Of a DNA stretch of 16,364 bases, positions 14,469-16,364 are shown piece by piece. Made by a program: the position numbers and the translations under genes. The DNA comes from Actinomycetota bacterium. Lineage in GTDB: Bacteria; Actinomycetota; Humimicrobiia; Humimicrobiales; Humimicrobiaceae. How positions within the stretch are numbered: position 1 is the stretch's first letter; each line of letters opens with the position of its first letter. Location: contig JAHIPJ010000223.1 in NCBI GenBank assembly GCA_018894445.1, positions 1 to 16,364 on the forward strand. Reading direction: 5' to 3'. The notes beneath the pieces were generated by a model. That model saw only the letters and a list, made by a program, of their open reading frames with translations. It made no database searches and was not told the origin of the DNA.

Positions 14469-15578
14469 TTAGGAGACCCTGATAGGCATTAGCAAATAAA
14501 TCAAATTTTTGTTTTTTTCTGATCTTATCAAAATAGGTTTAAGAGACTCCTCTATTGATAATATTATATTCTTCTCATCCATTATGTTTATGCCGTCCAT
14601 TAAAAATTCGGGGTTAAATGCTATCTCTATTCTTTCTTCTCCATAAGAAACCTCAAAGTCTTCACTGGAGCTTCCTATTTCTCTGATGCTCATGGACACA
14701 GTTATTTTACCTTTATCAATAGTTAGTTTAACCGGTATATTGTCCTGGGATATCGACGAAATTCTCTTCACTACATCAAGCATTTTTTCTTTATTTATGA
14801 CTATATTGTGTTTTAAGCTCTTGGGAATAAGCTGTTTATATTCCGGAAACTTCCCAGAAAGTAGTCTGGAAACTATTATATTCTTTTTTTTATTGTCTCC
14901 TTCCAGATAAAAGCTTATCTGATTTTCTTCAATATTTATCTCAATATCGCTGTCTTTGTATTCGCTTTTAACAATACTATCAAGCACTTTTGACGGTATA
15001 ACCACTTTAATTGGTGGTCTGCCTGTATCTATATTTTCTTTTACTATAGAAAGCCTGTAGCTGTCTGTTGCTGCCATGCTTAACAAACCCTCTTCGATTT
15101 CCAAAAGCACTCCAGTCAAAATTGCTCTGCCCTCGTCTAAAGATGCAGCCTTTTGAGCTTTTATTACCAGGTTTCTAAATTTGTTTAAATTAATTTTTAT
15201 ATAGTTCTCCTTTTTTATTTCAGGAAAACCCGGGTACTCTTCAAGAGATAGTGTGTTTAACGTAAAAAGAGCATTTTCGCATGCTATTTTCACCTGGTTT
15301 GTTAATTTATCCAGCTCTAGTTCTATTTTTGATTCTTTTAAGCTTTTTAATATGTTTATTAAAATTCTGGCAGGTACAACAGCTTTTCCTTTTTCAAGCG
15401 TTTTTACTTCCATTATACTCTTAATACTTGTTTCTAAATCAGTGCTGTACGTGGTTAGCCCCTCGTCAACATCTAACATAATCCCGTTTAATATAAATGA
15501 TGAAACCTTGGTACCAATTGTTCTGCTTGCAAACAATACTGTGTCTAAAAGCTCGGTTCTTGTTGTTTGAAATTTCAT
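14469..15578 (-). CDS. dnaN: DNA polymerase III beta subunit (sliding clamp)
   Basis: The ring-shaped clamp that tethers the replicative polymerase to DNA. 369 residues from the chosen start, normal for the family, with the three-domain layout and the diagnostic C-terminus LIYLLMPIRVS (MPIR in the peptide-binding pocket). Other family blocks are LEEYPGFPE (near 114-122), ATDSYRLS (near 175-182) and SGKFPEY (near 245-251). A GTG at 15584 would add two residues, but the GAGG of the ribosome site lies only five bases before the ATG at 15578 and overlaps that GTG, so the ATG is preferred. It follows dnaA after 289 bp on the same strand and precedes the pan genes by 44 bp with no terminator between. 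Confidence 0.97.
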   Translation of the reverse strand: MKFQTTRTELLDTVLFASRTIGTKVSSFILNGIMLDVDEGLTTYSTDLETSIKSIMEVKTLEKGKAVVPARILINILKSLKESKIELELDKLTNQVKIACENALFTLNTLSLEEYPGFPEIKKENYIKINLNKFRNLVIKAQKAASLDEGRAILTGVLLEIEEGLLSMAATDSYRLSIVKENIDTGRPPIKVVIPSKVLDSIVKSEYKDSDIEINIEENQISFYLEGDNKKKNIIVSRLLSGKFPEYKQLIPKSLKHNIVINKEKMLDVVKRISSISQDNIPVKLTIDKGKITVSMSIREIGSSSEDFEVSYGEERIEIAFNPEFLMDGINIMDEKNIILSIEESLKPILIRSEKNKNLIYLLMPIRVS

Positions 15579-15867
15579 TTCCACCTCTTTTGAGATATTT
15601 AAAATATAAACATATTTTATTATATATGGTATTTAATTTAAATAGCCAGTAATAGTTATAACACCTGTTAGAAATGTTAGTATTTTAGAAAAAAGGGTAA
15701 AACAACACAAATAGCAGTAAGAGAACTTGTTAATAAAAAAGCTGGAAGCTGTTTAAAAACTGGAAGAATATGGGGAGAAAGAAAAACAATTTTAATTTTG
15801 AACCACAAACATAAGTTTTTGTTAAAAACCTATAGGATTATTAAACAGATTTTAAACAAAGAGATTT
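15579..15867. other. dnaA-dnaN intergenic region
   Basis: 289 AT-rich bases. It holds a minus-strand TATAAT (15619-15624) in promoter distance of dnaN, and a short direct repeat, AAAAA-R-CTGGAAG-like, at 15736-15748 and 15755-15766. I looked for TTATNCACA DnaA boxes on both strands and saw none with fewer than about two or three mismatches, so an origin here is not supported. A plus-strand frame without a start codon crosses it (see rejected items). Confidence 0.5.
15619..15624 (-). promoter_or_regulatory. Candidate -10 box for dnaN
   Basis: A perfect TATAAT on the minus strand, about 41 bases before the dnaN ATG. The sequence at -35 distance (TGGCTA at an 18-bp spacer) is poor, so this is a weak call in an AT-rich stretch. 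Confidence 0.3.
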
Positions 15868-16364
15868 CTAAGAAGATGTTTTTATCTTATTGGTAATTTC
15901 CTGAATTTGCATATAGACAGTTCTATCTGTTTTGATTAGGTCTGATATTTTGGAAACAGCATATATTACTGTAGAATGATCCCTGTCTCCAAACGATTTT
16001 CCAATTCTAGGCAAAGAGCTGCTGGTAAGCTCTCTTGAGAGATACATTGCCAGGTGTCGGGCATGTGATATAAACTTATTTCTTTTAGCGCTTAGAATGT
16101 CATTAATAGGTATTGAGAAATATTTTGATATTTCTTTAATAATTGTTTGAATGCTTGTTTTATGTTCTTTGTCGTCGGGTAAAATGTCTTTAAGAATATT
16201 TTTAGCTATGGTTAAGTCAGGTTTAGATTTTGTCAAAGAAGCAAATGCAACTACCCGCGTAAGAGATCCTTCAAGCGCTCTGATATTAGAGGTTATTTTT
16301 TCAGCTATTAGGTTTAGTATATCATCTGAGACGGAAATTTTTTCTCTTTCAGAGTATTTTTTTA
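15868..16364 (-). CDS. dnaA: Chromosomal replication initiator DnaA (C-terminal part)
   Basis: The frame stays open to the right edge, so this is the last 165 codons of a ~450-residue protein; the 5' end is outside. The end of the AAA+ domain is recognisable (LIAEKITSNIRALEGSL followed by RVVAFASL). Domain IV, which binds DnaA boxes, follows: ARHLAMYLSREL then SLPRIGKSF and the signature DRDHSTVIYA. The signature usually reads GGRDH; here the second glycine is Asp (FGDRDH), an uncommon but seemingly tolerable change. The TTG at 16236 looks like a start but lies inside the conserved domain (FASL), so it is not one. It heads the series dnaA-dnaN-pan on the minus strand, placing this region near the likely replication origin. 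Confidence 0.96.
   Translation of the reverse strand, partial: KKYSEREKISVSDDILNLIAEKITSNIRALEGSLTRVVAFASLTKSKPDLTIAKNILKDILPDDKEHKTSIQTIIKEISKYFSIPINDILSAKRNKFISHARHLAMYLSRELTSSSLPRIGKSFGDRDHSTVIYAVSKISDLIKTDRTVYMQIQEITNKIKTSS

Noticed and set aside
15579..15867. Replication origin in the dnaA-dnaN spacer
   Set aside because: No convincing DnaA boxes were found, so location next to dnaA alone is not enough.
15681..15896. Plus-strand frame of 71 codons crossing the dnaA-dnaN spacer, Lys/Arg-rich
   Set aside because: It has no ATG or GTG start before the last few codons, no ribosome site, and overlaps the 3' end of dnaA on the other strand. It could be a relic but nothing identifies it.
16234..16236. 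TTG as a start for a short 122-codon gene
   Set aside because: It lies inside the continuous dnaA frame, within the conserved RVVAFASL segment.

Overview
The window is a piece of bacterial chromosome. Most of it is AT-rich (roughly one third G+C by eye), with one clearly more GC-rich gene of foreign look near the left end. Standard bacterial housekeeping genes (dnaA and dnaN side by side, panBCD, corA), Shine-Dalgarno sites and a lipobox point to a low-GC bacterium. Sugar operons run by ROK repressors and a DUF2520 protein inside a pan operon fit a low-GC anaerobe (Firmicutes-like or an uncultured low-GC lineage), but the sequence does not fix the taxon.

Left part (1-3839), accessory region. 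The 3' two thirds of a tnpB gene (IS200/IS605 type) enters from the left edge. It is followed by its hairpin right end and probable guide-RNA scaffold, then by an 884-codon SWIM-type SNF2 helicase gene whose GC-rich codon use differs from everything else here. A second IS605-like hairpin, reading in the opposite direction, lies 27 bp beyond the helicase stop. A gene-poor stretch to 3839 follows.

Middle part (3840-9590), pentose module on the minus strand. In transcription order it holds an L-fucose/L-arabinose isomerase-like enzyme, a ROK repressor, ribulokinase (araB) and L-ribulose-5-phosphate 4-epimerase (araD). Together these would take an aldopentose, most simply L-arabinose, to D-xylulose 5-phosphate. 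No canonical araA and no transporter is present. The upstream region carries a near-perfect palindrome resembling XylR/ROK operators, placed over a candidate promoter. The whole module is bracketed by two direct copies of a ~58-bp repeat (3747-3805 and 9272-9329).

Right part (9591-16364). corA (a divalent cation channel, plus strand) converges, with a single base between stop codons, on a long minus-strand series: dnaA (partial, off the right edge), dnaN, a DUF2520 oxidoreductase, panB, panC, panD and a lipoprotein gene. The DUF2520 protein probably supplies the ketopantoate reductase step, so panB, it, panD and panC would form a complete route from 2-oxoisovalerate and aspartate to pantothenate. 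Finding pantothenate synthesis directly behind dnaA-dnaN, where recF and gyrB often lie, is unusual. I found no CRISPR array, tRNA, rRNA or convincing DnaA-box cluster.
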